Part shown: one piece after another, positions 33,736 to 44,159 of the stretch
Layout of the letters: every line of letters begins with the position of its first letter
How positions within the stretch are numbered: the stretch's first letter is position 1
Source: Papaver somniferum
Taxonomy: Eukaryota > Streptophyta > Magnoliopsida > Ranunculales > Papaveraceae
Reading direction: 5' to 3'
DNA: 64,000 nt
NCBI RefSeq assembly: GCF_003573695.1
Contig: NC_039361.1
Location: forward strand, 92,522,149-92,586,148
The notes under the pieces: generated by a model
What the model saw: the letters and a program-made list of their open reading frames with translations, nothing else
Told to the model about the DNA's origin: nothing
The model's database searches: none
Made by a program: the position numbers and the translations under genes

Positions 33736-34175
33736 CTAAGGAGATAGTAAACAACATGCCTCTCAAAGATCTTAAAGTTTCTCGTGATGAGCTCTTGAAG
33801 AGGAAAGCCAGGGAGGAGATAATGGATGATTATCGGGAGAAAAGGCGTAGAATTCAGCGAAAAATACTAGAAGCTGGGGAGAAACTCCGATCTCGTCCTG
33901 ATGGTGTAGCCTCAGACTCAGATACAGAAGAATAGGAACCCGTGTGGGAGCCGATGGAACGCAGAAGCAAGCCATAACCACCGCACATGGAGATTGAGTG
34001 ACTGGTAAAGGCTGATCTCCAAGCTGAACGTGATGAAGAAGACTACTGGGATGCAATATATGGCGACCTCGAGGAGGAAGAATTCCCTAGTTCAGACAGT
34101 GATTCCGAGAAAGAGTCTGAAGAGGATTCCATGAACGATGATGATGAAGATGAATCCGACGATTCTGACGATTAG

Positions 34176-34697
34176 TCTTGCTTGCGAATATTTTTAAGAT
34201 CATTTATTTTATGTTTAAATAGATATTATCCCATTATTTGAGCGGTTTGGATGTAGAGATATTCAGAGATTATTATTTATATTTTTTGAAAAATCCCTTA
34301 TCCTATCTTCTACCCCATTCTTTGCATGCCTTCAATCGGATGAACCCATATTCACTTGTGTGAAAGTTAGTCGTGATCTTCAGAAGTATGACTGCACGAG
34401 CAAACCGAGGAATCACGATTCGCACAAATCATCAATTTTTGAATATTCACTGCACTTGGTTGGACCATCAGTCCCCAGTATTGTCGCTCTTCTTCTATAT
34501 CCCCAACGAAATCCAGTTTGAGATCCAGAGTCTCGTTAGAAATCGCAACTGATTTGACCGTTCGTAGAAGATAAGTATCCGCCCTCTTCTGTTTTGACTC
34601 TCAAAGCTTAGGGTTTTTCTATTTATACGACACATCTTCTTCTACTCCTGATTTATTAGAAGAAATTTTGATCACGATCATACCTCTCATCATCACC
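34176..34697 (+). promoter_or_regulatory. promoter and 5' UTR region of the antisense gene at 34698
   Basis: It lies between the acidic ORF's stop and the ATG. A TATA-like tatttata at 34620-34627 lies about 70 bp before the ATG, preceded by the plant leader-like cttagggttttt. Spacing fits a transcription start near 34650. No ORF is seen here. Confidence 0.5.
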
Positions 34698-35690
34698 ATG
34701 TCTGGTAGTAGTGCTTCTTCTCAAAACAGATCTCCGGTAAACCGTGAGGTTGGGACGCCTGTCTTGGTAAGTTGCACACTTTCTTTTATTTTCATGTAGT
34801 CATAATGGTTGATTGAAGAAAATAACTTGTTGCAGGGCAATCAGGGGAATCGGCTTCCTTCTTGCTCTTACGGTTTAAGGCCTAAGCAGACCGTTAAAGC
34901 TCATGCTCGTTATAGGCCTACTCGTGCTACCACTGCAACGTCTGTGAGTCTCTGACCGAAAATTTCTTTCGATCAAGTGTTTTTCCAATTTCACTGAAAT
35001 TGAACGTTTCTGCAGGTTGATGTTCATGTCATTGTCGATGCTAGAAAGAGAAGAAATGGAAAGTCCATGGTTGCGGCTGATGATGATGTTGATAATCGTG
35101 CTGACGAAAACTCAAACAACTCTGTAGATGCTTATTCCAGGGTTTCTGTCCATGAATACCCAGCGGATGGACTCCCATTCGATACTCCCATGGTCAACAT
35201 TTGCCCGGACAATCAACTCGTTGGCGGTTTCATCGTTCCTAAGTGTCACGCATCCCTTTACACCAGAATTTGGAGGAAGTATGGACACATTGATACCACT
35301 GAAGTGTGGAGAGGTTTTCTGCCAACTTTATTAACTGCGGTTGCTGGATTATTTCCCATTATTGACGAGATGAACAAAATAAACCTGCGAGATGTCAAAA
35401 ACGAAGATCTGCACAGATGGGATGATATGATATCGAACTGTGAGGTCTTGCAGTTCAATATAAGCTGGCTTCGTCGTCAACTCGAGATCATCAAGGTTTA
35501 TAGAGCGGCTGCTACTGTAAATATAATTTCCGCTACATCTGCCATCATAGAAAAGGAGAAGGCACTTGCTCTGGAGTCGGCAAGGGTTGAGAAAGCTGTC
35601 CAGGGTTTGAGAGTGAGGAATGAAAATTTTCAAAAGAGGATTGACATGGCTTTCAGTAAGAACTGTTTGTTATTAGATGGTTTGCTCTGA
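34698..35690 (+). CDS. intact three-exon antisense gene of Tat element F, 283 codons
   Basis: Exons are 34698-34766, 34836-34943 and 35016-35690. Both introns (69 and 72 bp) begin GT (GTAAGT, GTGAGT) and end TGCAG, and splicing keeps the frame (23, 36 and 224 codons, then TGA). The N-terminus is Ser-rich and basic. The middle holds ICPDNQLVGGFIVPKCHASL and a Trp-rich stretch. The C-terminal third is predicted helical and coiled-coil-like (EKEKALALESARVEKAVQGL). No signal peptide or catalytic motif is evident. It lies antisense to F, between integrase and 3' LTR, the place where Tat elements are known to carry antisense ORFs. Function is unknown. It is the only multi-exon ORF here without stops, in contrast to its decayed neighbours. 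Confidence 0.72.
34767..34835 (+). other. intron 1 of the antisense gene
   Basis: It runs from donor TTG|GTAAGT to acceptor TTGTTGCAG|GGC, 69 bp, phase 0, and is T-rich as plant introns are. Confidence 0.7.
34944..35015 (+). other. intron 2 of the antisense gene
   Basis: It runs from donor TCT|GTGAGT to acceptor TTTCTGCAG|GTT, 72 bp, phase 0. It contains a stop in the reading frame, so splicing is needed for an open protein. Confidence 0.7.
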
Positions 35691-35869
35691 GTGAGCATTT
35701 GAAAGAGATTTTTCTTGTGAGATTGAGATTTGTTTAATAAAGTAGATGATTGGAAGAATTTTGTGAGATTCATGAAAATTTGAATTTCGAAAGAATGAGC
35801 ATATTTCATACCCTTTGAAGGAATATAAATTACATTTTGAAATTTAAAATATAATTGTTTACTGATCGA
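35691..35869. other. spacer between antisense gene and integrase end of F
   Basis: About 180 bp of AT-rich sequence shared by two convergent transcripts. It contains an aataaa-like signal (near 35736) for the plus-strand gene. No gene. Confidence 0.5.
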
Positions 35870-36759
35870 TTAAGCATAATATGCCTTGAGCCACTTTCCA
35901 TTGATGATGTTCCCCTCTATTCCTCCATTAACATCTAAGATTTTGTAATATCCACTGGATACTTCCTTGATGATTACATAAGGCCCTTCCCATTTCATAG
36001 AGAACTTGGGAGAGAACATGTCTTGTTGAATATGCTTTGTTGTTTTCAAAACCAAATCTCCTACTTGAAATGTTCGAGGTCTTACCAGTTTTTTGTATGC
36101 CTTGGAAACCCTTTGTTTGTAGGTTTCCACGTATTTTTCCACCTTGGCCCTTCTTGAATCGAGCATGTCCAATTCAGCAATTCTTGAATTAGACACTCCA
36201 GTTTCATCCCACTGCACTTCACTGGACGCTGCGATTCATGCAGAGGGAATTTTGATCTCAGCTGGGAGAATAGCATCAGCGCCATAGACGAGAGAATACG
36301 GTGAAGTCCTAATTTATCTTCTTGGTGCGGTGCGGTAGGCCCACAAATCCATGGGTAATTCTTCATGCCACGTTCGTGGATTTCATGAACTGTTCAGCTA
36401 AGAATCTGGATCAAGGTTTCTTTGGTGCTCTCCGCTTGTCTGTTTCCTTGGGGATAGTATGGTGTTGGAGAAAATCTGTTTGATTCCGTATTCCTCGAGC
36501 AATTCTGCAACATGTTTGTTGGAAAAGGAGTTCCATTATCCGTGATGATATGTTTAGGAATACCGAATCTGCAAATGATGTACTCTTTGATGAAAGCTGC
36601 AATTGTGACTCCAGTGGTGCTTCTAAGAGGAATAGCCTCGACCCATTTGGTGAAGTACTCCGTTGCTGTGATGATGTATTCATGCTGCTTAGAAGATGCT
36701 GGATTGATTTTTCCAATGATATCCCGTCCCCAGCTATAGAAGGGCCATGGACTGCTCAC
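35870..36759 (-). pseudogene. Tat integrase core and C-terminus, element F
   Basis: On the minus strand from 36759: first catalytic Asp in SWGRDIIGKINPA, second Asp in ITDNGTPFPTN, Glu in GNRQAESTKETLI, then after frame changes at about 36220-36400 the C-terminal domain (SKAYKKLVRPRTFQVGDLVL, KWEGPYVIIKEVSSGYYKIL, INGKWLKAYYA), which ends naturally at 35870. The family's end is conserved, but the shifts show decay. It joins element cDNA to host DNA. Confidence 0.88.
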
Positions 36760-37480
36760 GAAATGTAATGGAAGACAAGGAGTCTAAATGAGGTTACCAT
36801 GAACTTGGCATCGATGACATCTCCGAACATAAGCAGCTGCATCATCTTCCATGATTGGACAATATATTTCTCATGGATTTGGAGAAATAATTTCTTCTTT
36901 CCTTGGTGTTCACCTTCGTGCATCTCCTTCAAGATTATAGAAATTTCATGCTCGGCCAAGCATCTCAGGAGGTTCCCACCAAAGCTTTTGCGATACAAAA
37001 TCCCTTCCAAGTAGGCAAAATGTTTGGCCCTCTGGATGAGTTTGATCGCTCATTTCTTGTCCGACGGTAGATATTTTATGTAAGGTTCTCTCCAGTCCCC
37101 AGTGTGACGAATTTTTAGAACCTCCAAATGATGAGGTGGTGTCTGACAATTGGGACAGGACCCTTGTAACTTTCTTGACTGAGCCTCCATGGAAGGCCAA
37201 TAGTACCCGAGTCTTTGAAGCCTTCTGTAAAGTGTGACTACCAAGGTTTGTCCGTATATTTCCTCATGTATGTTTTTGAGTTGCTCGCTCGCTTCTTCAT
37301 CTCCAAGGCATCGTGACAAGGATCTATCATGATTGCGATAATATAATGCTCCATGCAACAGAAAAAAGTTTTTCAACTCCTTGAGGCTGATTTTTCCTTC
37401 TGTAAGAGAACTGCTCAATTCATGAATGATGGGTGCCCGCCAGTCGCTTGATTGAGCATCTTCAACTTGAGTAAGCCGGG
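36760..37480 (-). pseudogene. two H2C2 zinc-binding modules of F integrase
   Basis: Two similar modules lie in tandem on the minus strand. The first (about 37480-37140) reads DWRAPIIHEL, GALYYRNHDRSLSRCLGDEE, KNIHEEIYGQ and GSCPNCQT. The second (about 37095-36780) reads DWREPYIKYL, GILYRKSFGGNLLRCLAEHE, KEMHEGEHQGKKKL and a decayed Cys pair. Each has the His pair and Cys pair, or remnants, of the integrase N-terminal zinc finger. One such module is the usual number. Frameshifts occur between and inside them. Confidence 0.72.
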
Positions 37481-37945
37481 TAGATGATACATAACGTCTT
37501 TGCACAGTGATGGATTTCTCTGACCCTCCAAACTGCAGCTTGGACGCGAGAGTCGCTAGGCATCCAGCGTGTCTGTTGTTGGTGCGGCCAGTATGCACAA
37601 TTGTTGCATCAGAGAAATGAGCTAATAGTCTTTGTGCTTCAGCCCTGAATGGAGCGAGTGTTACTTCTTTTAGAGAGTACACGCCATTCATTTGATTTAC
37701 CAGCAACTTCGAATATCCTCTTATCTCCAGATGCATTTTTCCTGCTTGCTTGGCCAAGGACAACCCTAAGAGGAAAGCTTCATATTCTGCCGAATTTTTG
37801 GTGCAGTGGAAATCCAGCTTGAAGGAATGTGAGAAAACTTCACCGGATGGAGATACTAGCATAATTCCTGCTCCACCAGTATCATTACTCCGAGTGGCGG
37901 ACCCATCAAAATAAAATAGCCATGTTTCTTCCTGGATGATTGAGA
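37481..37945 (-). pseudogene. second RNase H (RVT_3 type) of F
   Basis: From about 37930 on the minus strand: YFDGSATRSNDTGGAGIMLV with the first catalytic Asp, then KLDFHCTKNSAEYEAFLLGL with the Glu, then LEIRGYSKLLVNQMNGVYSL, where the usual catalytic Asp of a G-D-S motif is replaced (RGYSKL), and a C-terminal NRHAGCLATLASKL. A second RNase H of this type is a mark of the Tat lineage. The reading frame from 37862 to 37050 is long and open. Confidence 0.85.
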
Positions 37946-37956
37946 TTTACGAAAAC

Positions 37957-38300
37957 TCACTGGGCTTCTTCATGTAGCATTGTGATGTCTTCTCTAGGGA
38001 AAGCAGCAAGTGAGTCTGCAATTGCTTGTCCCTTGATTTCTTTAGGCGGGACACATGCTATGTAAAACTCTGACATCTGAAGTAGCCACTTTACCGATCT
38101 TCCAATTAGTGCAGGTTTCGACAGTAGGAATTTTATGGGATCGACTTTGGCCACTAGCACAACCCTGTTCGATAGTAGATAATGCCCGAACCTTTGGATT
38201 GCGTGAACCAATGCTAGACACGCTCTTTCGGATTGTGGGTATCGGAATTGAGCATCCCTCATCATACGACTGAAGTAGTAAATTGAGGTTTCGATGCCTT
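37957..38300 (-). pseudogene. first RNase H of F
   Basis: It follows the reverse transcriptase connection: FRYPQSERACLALVHAIQRF, YLLSNRVVLVAKVDPIKFLL and GQAIADSLAAFP are the usual gypsy RNase H blocks. DPIKFL and IADSLA hold conserved acidic residues. A frame change near 38300 separates it from the connection domain. Confidence 0.85.
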
Positions 38301-38706
38301 ATTCATCTTCTTGAGCGAGGAGTGCTCTGATAGCGACGTCACTGGAAGCTGTGTAAAGTATTAGTGGCCGTCCTTGCACTGGGGATTTCATGACTGCAGG
38401 TGATAATAGTATCTCTTGTATCTTCTGAAATGCTTCTTGTTGAACAGTCGTCCATATAAAACTTGCTCCCTTCTTCAGAAGAGGAGTGAACGAAGCGATA
38501 AGTTGAGCCAACCCAGGAATGAAACGCCGAATATAATTTACCTTGCCCATAAAACTCTGGATCTCTTTCACGGTGCTTGGAGGAGGCATGGTAGTGATGG
38601 ATTTTGTCTTGTCTGGATCGACCTTGATTCCTTCTGCAGTGACCAGGAATCCTAGAAACTTTCCGGAAGAGACACCAAAAGCACACTTCAGAGGATTCAT
38701 CTTTAA
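38300..38706 (-). pseudogene. reverse transcriptase of F, C-terminal half
   Basis: It resumes after the solo LTR with KLKMNPLKCAFGVSSGKFLG, then GIKVDPDKTKSITTMPPPST and VNYIRRFIPGLAQLIASFTP, the thumb and connection blocks of a gypsy reverse transcriptase. It continues directly the sequence that stops at 41112, once the solo LTR and one CTTAT are left out. Confidence 0.9.
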
Positions 38707-38711
38707 CTTAT

Positions 38712-41106
38712 TGAAAATACGGGGGTACAACAACCACACCCAATATTTCGATTAGCAATCTGTATGGACTAACTCCAATATACTTTCTATAGAATCAACT
38801 AGACAGTCAGACTCAATCTAGAGAAAAGTATATCGAGGAGTTAATATCTCTCTCACTTGATTTGATCTTTACTCAGCAAATAGAAATCTGCGAGTCTTTA
38901 TCAAATACAAGGATAATAACTTGGATAGTACCAAAGACCAATATCCAAGTGTCAATCAATTTAAATCAACAACCAAAGGTTGGATATTCTAATTGATTGA
39001 TCCTAACACACAACCTGTGATATTTCAATTATATAACAAAATATAATGCAGAATAGAAATAACACAGACACCAAAATTTTTGTTAACGAGGAAACCGCAA
39101 ATGCATAAAAATCCCGGGACCTAGTCCAGATTGAACACCACACTGTATTAAGCCGCTACAGACACTAGCCTACTACAAACTAACTTCGGTCTAATCAATC
39201 TCACACTGATTCAAGGTACAGTTGCGCTCCTTATGTCTCTGATCCCAGCAGGATACTATGCACTTGATTCCCTTAGCTGATCTCACCCACAACCAAGAGT
39301 TGCTACGACTAAAAGTCGAATATTTGATAGAAAAATCTGTCTCACACAGAAAAGTCTATAGGATTGAATAAATCTGTCTCTCACAGAAATACCCAAGAGT
39401 TTTTGTTCCGTCTTTTGATAAATCAAGGTGAACAGGAACCAATTGATAATCCGGACTTATATTCCCGAAGAACATCCTAGTATTATCAATCACCTTACAA
39501 CAATCTTAATCGTATGGTAGCGAAACAAGATATTGCAGAATCACAAACGATAAGACGAAGATGTTTGTGATTTCTTTTTATCTTGCCCTATCGGAGATAT
39601 AATCTCAAGTCAATTATTCAGTTGAACTCGTACGATAGAAAATGGCAAGATCAGATCGCTCAACTACAAGAGAAGTAGTTTCCTCTGGCTTCACAATCCC
39701 AATGAAGTATTTCAGTCGTTAACCTACAGGGTCTCGCAAAGAAACCTAAGGTTAAAGGAGAATCGACTCTATCAAACTAACTAGTATCACACAGGAGGTG
39801 TGGGGATTAGTTTTTCCAGTTTATAGATGTATCCTTTATATAGTTTTCAAATCAGGGTTTGCAATCTAAGTTACCTTGGTAACAAAGCATTCAATATTCA
39901 TCGTTAGATGAAAAACCTGATTTCTCCAAGCTAATATCTTCCAACCGTTAGATCTAAAGTTAGCTTGTCATACACAAATGAAATGTGTTTCATTTAGGTT
40001 TGAGTAACCGTACCTAAACGTGTACACCTGGTCGGTTCACAAATAGTCAACCGAGGTTAGCCATATGAGTACTTTCATATCAACCATATTAATCTTTCTC
40101 ATAACTAGTTCAAATGACTCATAAGAACTAGTTGATAGAGTTGTTCAATTGCTTAGGTCTTTATTCATAGACATAATTGAAACAAAATCGGTTTGACTCA
40201 CTTGAATCAATTCATGAACAATATAGCCCCGGTTTGCAAAGATTGCATTCCTTATTGATTTATTGTTTTAAGTTCATGAAATTCCGGTTTAAGAAATAAC
40301 CAGCTTGAGTACGCGTACGGGTACGTGTACCTTAGCTAACCGGATATGAGTTTGGAAACTCAGCAGAAATTTTCGGTTTAAAAACTTCCGTGAGTACGCG
40401 AACGGGTACGCGTACCTAAGGTGACTGGTTTTCCAGTTTGTACGGGTACGCGTACCCAACCTGTCTCCTTTACCAATGTCGCATGCATAAGTGCACACAA
40501 TTGGTTTCCGGCACAGGGATTTATACATTAATGTGCGAACACACTATATATTCTTATATCCATAGTTGGTTACATAATCTCAACTCTACATTTCAATCAT
40601 TGAAACATTCTTTTATAATGTTATAACAATCGTTATTCACGACTATCGTCATCAAAGCTATTTTCAAGATTGAAACGTCATCATGAATTTCGTCACGGAT
40701 AAAGATGAAAAGTGGTTAAAACGAAAGCTTACCAACACGTATTTCGAGAAAAATTATAGGCGAGTAAACTCGGCTCGAAATAGCAAATGTGTATGTATGA
40801 AAACTATCATACTTATACGACTTTGTCTCAAGAGTAGGAGATAGAGAGATATACTTTTGAGTGATAGATAAGTTCAAGTCTCCACATACCTTTTAGTCGG
40901 GTGAAGTTTCACTGGTTCCTCGAGTAGTTCTTCGTCTTCGTAAGATGATCGCCATGGAGTCTGGAGCTCAAGTGCACTAATCTGTCCTAAACCAAGACTT
41001 AGTTATAAGTAGTCTAGAAATCAAGACATATAGTTTTGACAACTAAATTTTACAAACATGCTTGAGATAGCAATGCATGCGAGTTCGACCGAGCAGTGCT
41101 CTGACA
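38712..41106 (-). repeat. solo LTR of the B/K Sirevirus-like family (2395 bp)
   Basis: The LTR is complete, from TGTCAGAGCACTGCTCGG (minus strand) to GTATTTTCA, flanked by CTTAT at 38707-38711 and 41107-41111. No internal sequence is present, as expected after recombination between two LTRs. A TATA-like tatataaag (minus strand) lies near 39835-39845, with GTACGCGTACC-type U3 repeats at 40300-40460. The flanking reverse transcriptase halves belong to one domain. Nothing else is encoded here. Confidence 0.95.
40300..40460 (-). repeat. U3 palindrome-rich repeats in the solo LTR
   Basis: Three units contain tacgcgtac(g/c) next to gggtacg-type blocks (about 40307-40332, 40391-40420 and 40440-40458). 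They correspond in position to the gcgtacctagtatgcgaacgg array of LTR B (13812-14050) but with a different core. Confidence 0.75.
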
Positions 41107-41800
41107 CTTATATTCCCTGCATCTTTCGAAAACTTGCCTCAGAATTTCCAGGTGTGATGCTCGAGTTTTCGACTTTACCACCATGTCATCGACATAATCT
41201 TCCACTTGCTTGTGCATCATGTTGTGGAATATCGCGGTCATGGCTCGCTGGTAAGTGGATCCTGCATTCTTCAGTCCGAAGGGCATCACCGTATAATGAA
41301 AGTATCCAATGGGAGTCCCGAATGCAGTCTTGTTAGCATCATTTTCGTACATCTTGATTTGGTTGTATCTACTGTAACCATCCATGAATGAGAACATGTC
41401 GTGACCACTGGTTGCATCAACGAGCATATCAATGTTGGGTAAGGGAAAATCGTCCTTTGAGCAACATTTTTTCAGGTTCCTGAAGTCCACACAACATCGG
41501 ATTTGTCCATTCTTCTTCTTGACTGGGACAATGTTCGCCAGCCATGTTGGGTGTTGAATGGGTCTGATGAACCCTCTGTTTGCAACTTATGGATCTCGAC
41601 TCTGATTTGTTCCTCGACATCATGTCTGAACTGCCTGGGCGGTTGCTTGACAGGTTTGGAACCGGGAGTGATGTGAAGATGATGAGTGACTAGTTTGTTA
41701 TCTAGGCCGGGCATCTCTTCGTACGTCCAGGCGAAGATATCTTGATAATCTTTCAACATACTTATCAATCCTTCTTGATCCTCAGATGAGAGAGCAGAAC
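41107..41800 (-). pseudogene. reverse transcriptase of F, N-terminal half
   Basis: On the minus strand: KDYQDIFAWTYEEMPGLDNK and VKQPPRQFRHDVEEQIRVEI (Tat-type start), a frame change near 41560, VDFRNLKKCCSKDDFPLPNI, FMDGYSRYNQIKM, FGTPIGYFHYTVMPFGLKNA and the catalytic YVDDMVVKSK (about 41177-41195), ending VFERCREYK at the solo LTR. The YVDD motif is intact, but the frame change and the LTR insertion inactivate it. Confidence 0.9.
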
Positions 41801-41984
41801 TGATTAAAATCGGCCTTAGGTTTTCGTTTGTTCCGATGTTGATAGTCTCAAGATCATCAGTTGTGGAATCTGTGCCATCTTGCAGCTGTCGTGGTGCATC
41901 TCTAATTTCTTCATCGGGCGATTGATCACTCTGGCATGATCCTTCAGGGCGGGGAGACTTTTCATCGACCTCCCCTGTTAATTG

Positions 41985-42644
41985 CTAATCTTTTCGACGG
42001 AGATAAATGATTCTCCCATCTGCATCATAATCAGTAATAAAATTGGATTTCTTATGAGTTGTACCTTGACCCTGACGACGCTTAAGCGGCGTGGTAGATG
42101 GTTTGATAGATTTAGCATCTGTTGATGATGGTTTGTCAGTTTTCTCAATAGATTTCCAACTTGGGAGTGGAGTACCGTAGATCTTGCTTGGAGGTTCGAG
42201 GATGCTCTTTGGAGGTTCCAAGAACTCATCATCATAAACCGGAGCATAAGGAGACACTGAAGCTGCAATGCGAACAATTTTGTTGTTGAGCAAAGATTTC
42301 ATACATTGATGGTATGTCGAAGGGACAACCTTATTGTCATGAAGCCACGGTCTCCCGGGTATCATGTGATAATCAGGGTCTTTCTCGATTACATGAAACT
42401 TGAAAGTGGATTGAATCGGCCCCACTTTCAGATCCACATAGACATACCCATATGTGTGACTCTGGCTTTCCTCAAAACCCGTCATCAATATGGGATGATG
42501 AACGATCTTGTTTTGCGGAACTTTGGCCTCCTTGAGAGTCTTCATAGTGATAAGATTTGTAGAAGCACCTGTATCGATGAGAACTCTCCTGAATTCGGAA
42601 TCCTTAATAGAAGAAGTTACGAACATGGCTCGGTTATGTCCTTC
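41985..42644 (-). pseudogene. Tat protease domain of F
   Basis: An open frame of 213 codons (41985-42626) starts near the protease: RRVLIDTGASTNLITMKTL has the D-T-G active site, followed by GYVYVDLKVGPIQSTFKFHV and YHMIPGRPWLHDNKVVPST. The C-terminal part is a variable linker to the reverse transcriptase. A stop at 41985-41987 splits linker and polymerase; the frame after it continues without other breaks to KDYQDIFAW. Confidence 0.88.
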
Positions 42645-42895
42645 CTACGCCATTTGATCTTCCTCAGTGAAGGTGATGTTGTTGATCGAAGGTTCAGATA
42701 CCATGGATACTTGTTCAACCACCAGAGATGATCGAACTATTCGCGCGTCAGTTGATATTTTGTTGAGTGCGCCAAACGTGTTCCTACGCTGATCTCTGGA
42801 GAAATGCAGGAGTTCACATAGATTCCAAATTAAATGTGTGACCTCCTGTTCCACCGGCTTTTCATAAGTGGTGCAGCACAAGCTCTGGCCAGTGC
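42645..42895 (-). pseudogene. end of Tat gag of F
   Basis: A short frame upstream of protease ends NNITFTEEDQMA, a plausible gag/protease junction. The rest (CCTTYEKPVEQEV, LHFSRDQRRNTFGALNK) matches the position of the gag tail, but I see no clear zinc knuckle. At about 42895 the sequence changes to an unrelated LTR, so most of gag and the 5' LTR of F are missing. Confidence 0.55.
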
Positions 42896-44159
42896 AAATG
42901 ACTTATGCCTTGGCAATTAAACCAAGTCAGCCCAGTTAGCTGACTTGGGTCTGACTCATGATCTGACTGAGTCAAGTTCACTGACTCGGTGCTTGACCCG
43001 AGTTAACTCATTTGACTCGTTGACCGGTGACCGGGCGGACTTTGCCGGTCATCTGAGATACTTTTTCCGGTTACTTTTCCGGCCACTTTACCAGTTTTCG
43101 GGCGACATCCTTTGGAACATATTTTCTACATGGGTTCTTATCAATAATGGGCTTGTTGGACCGGTTGGACTTTGGGCTTTGAAGACCTAGACTTGGAAAG
43201 ATGAAAAGCTACAAAAGAAGAGTTTTCTACAACTTTGGTTATCACGTATTATTCTACTTCTACTCGGAGCTTTGGAGATAACGGCGACTAGGGTTTGCTT
43301 TGGTTATTTTTCATCTTCGTTACTTTAATATTATGATGATGATGAACTCCATTAATATGAGTAGTTAAACACAATTATCGGTTATGGGATAAAGTTGATT
43401 TCTTCAAACATGTTATTTGATTCTATGAATTAGTTTTGTCTCAATTCTATTATTTATGATTCATGGTTTTTATTATTATATGATTTGAATGCTAGTTTGG
43501 TTGAGTCCGGAATAAATTGGATTTTTTTTCATATCTATAGCTATATTAGAGTTTTCAATACGTAAAAGTTGTTATCCCTGATTTCTAGTAGCATCTTGTG
43601 GTTATTACTTGTAGTGATACATCTTTTTAATCGCATATGAATCATAACCTTTGTTAAAAAGAATTAGTGCTTTTACACGTTTGTTTGCATTGATTAGTCT
43701 TATTTCATAGAACTTAGTGCACTTAGGGAGTTAAACTTAATTGTGCTTTTACACTTTAGGTTGATTTCTAGGTAGATTTCACAATAGCATCTTTTAATGT
43801 TGTTTGTGATAAAATCGGGGAATAAACTGGATATACTTGCGATCAAGATATCCTAGGACTTTTGATAATTGCGAGATTAAAATATCAATTCTAGTCATTG
43901 ATGAAAATACATGTTGGTGAATGATACTATCCCGTAACCAACATCCTCTCTCTATTGATTATTCCAATTATTTGCTTTTCTTTATTTTATTTTATTACTT
44001 TGTTAAAACAACAAAAATCCCCCTTGGTTACCTTAGAAACTGAAAATCGCATAATAACAATTGCCTCTCTGTGGATACGAACTCTTTCTTATCACGTACT
44101 ATATTTATATCTAGTTGAGTGAGAAAGTGAATTATTTTTGACGGGCTGACAACCGATCA
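42896..44159 (+). repeat. 5'-truncated LTR of family I (plus orientation)
   Basis: Its last kilobase is the reverse complement, with divergence, of 47787-48750: the tatcctaggacttttgataa block, the ctctgtggatacgaactc U5 block, and the end tttttgac...gacaaccgatca. The left limit is only inferred from where F stops. The 42915-43190 part is GC-richer. I found no target-site duplication. No gene is seen. Confidence 0.55.

Larger units (their letters stand above)
22580..34175 (+). pseudogene. acidic Ser/Asp/Glu-rich antisense ORF of element F, split by Athila D
   Basis: Exonic sequence lies at 22580-22690 and 33741-34175. Removing D and one CTAAG copy joins them in frame (37 codons, then 145 codons including the final TAG). 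The N-terminus is Ser/Asp/Tyr-rich, the middle basic (EEIMDDYREKRRRIQRKI), the C-terminus strongly acidic (SDSDSEKESEEDSMNDDDED). Three internal stops, TAG at 33933, TAA at 33975 and TGA at 33999, are each one C-to-T change from a sense codon, which fits decay of methylated cytosines. The frame is otherwise open to 34175. I do not recognise the family. It lies antisense to F's pol genes, upstream of the gene at 34698. Confidence 0.6.
18679..42895 (-). mobile_element. Tat-lineage Ty3/gypsy element F (hosts D and a solo LTR)
   Basis: Read on the minus strand: gag tail, protease, reverse transcriptase (split by a solo LTR), RNase H, a second RNase H of the RVT_3 type, zinc-finger and catalytic integrase domains, then two antisense genes, then the 3' LTR. 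Two RNase H domains and antisense ORFs between integrase and 3' LTR are known traits of Tat-type elements. Without the inserted Athila element D and the solo LTR, the remaining part is about 10.8 kb. The 5' LTR and most of gag are missing at the right end. A candidate target sequence ATCTC (18674-18678) flanks the 3' LTR, but its partner cannot be checked. Confidence 0.85.

Noticed and set aside
34698..35690. Reading the antisense gene as an ordinary host gene
   Set aside because: Its place between Tat integrase and 3' LTR, antisense to the element, matches known Tat antisense ORFs better than a chance host gene, though domestication remains open.
42945..43190. GC-richer segment with an 81-codon frame, considered as a host exon
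   Set aside because: It is contiguous with an LTR of family I, has no splice sites in a sensible frame and no recognisable motif.
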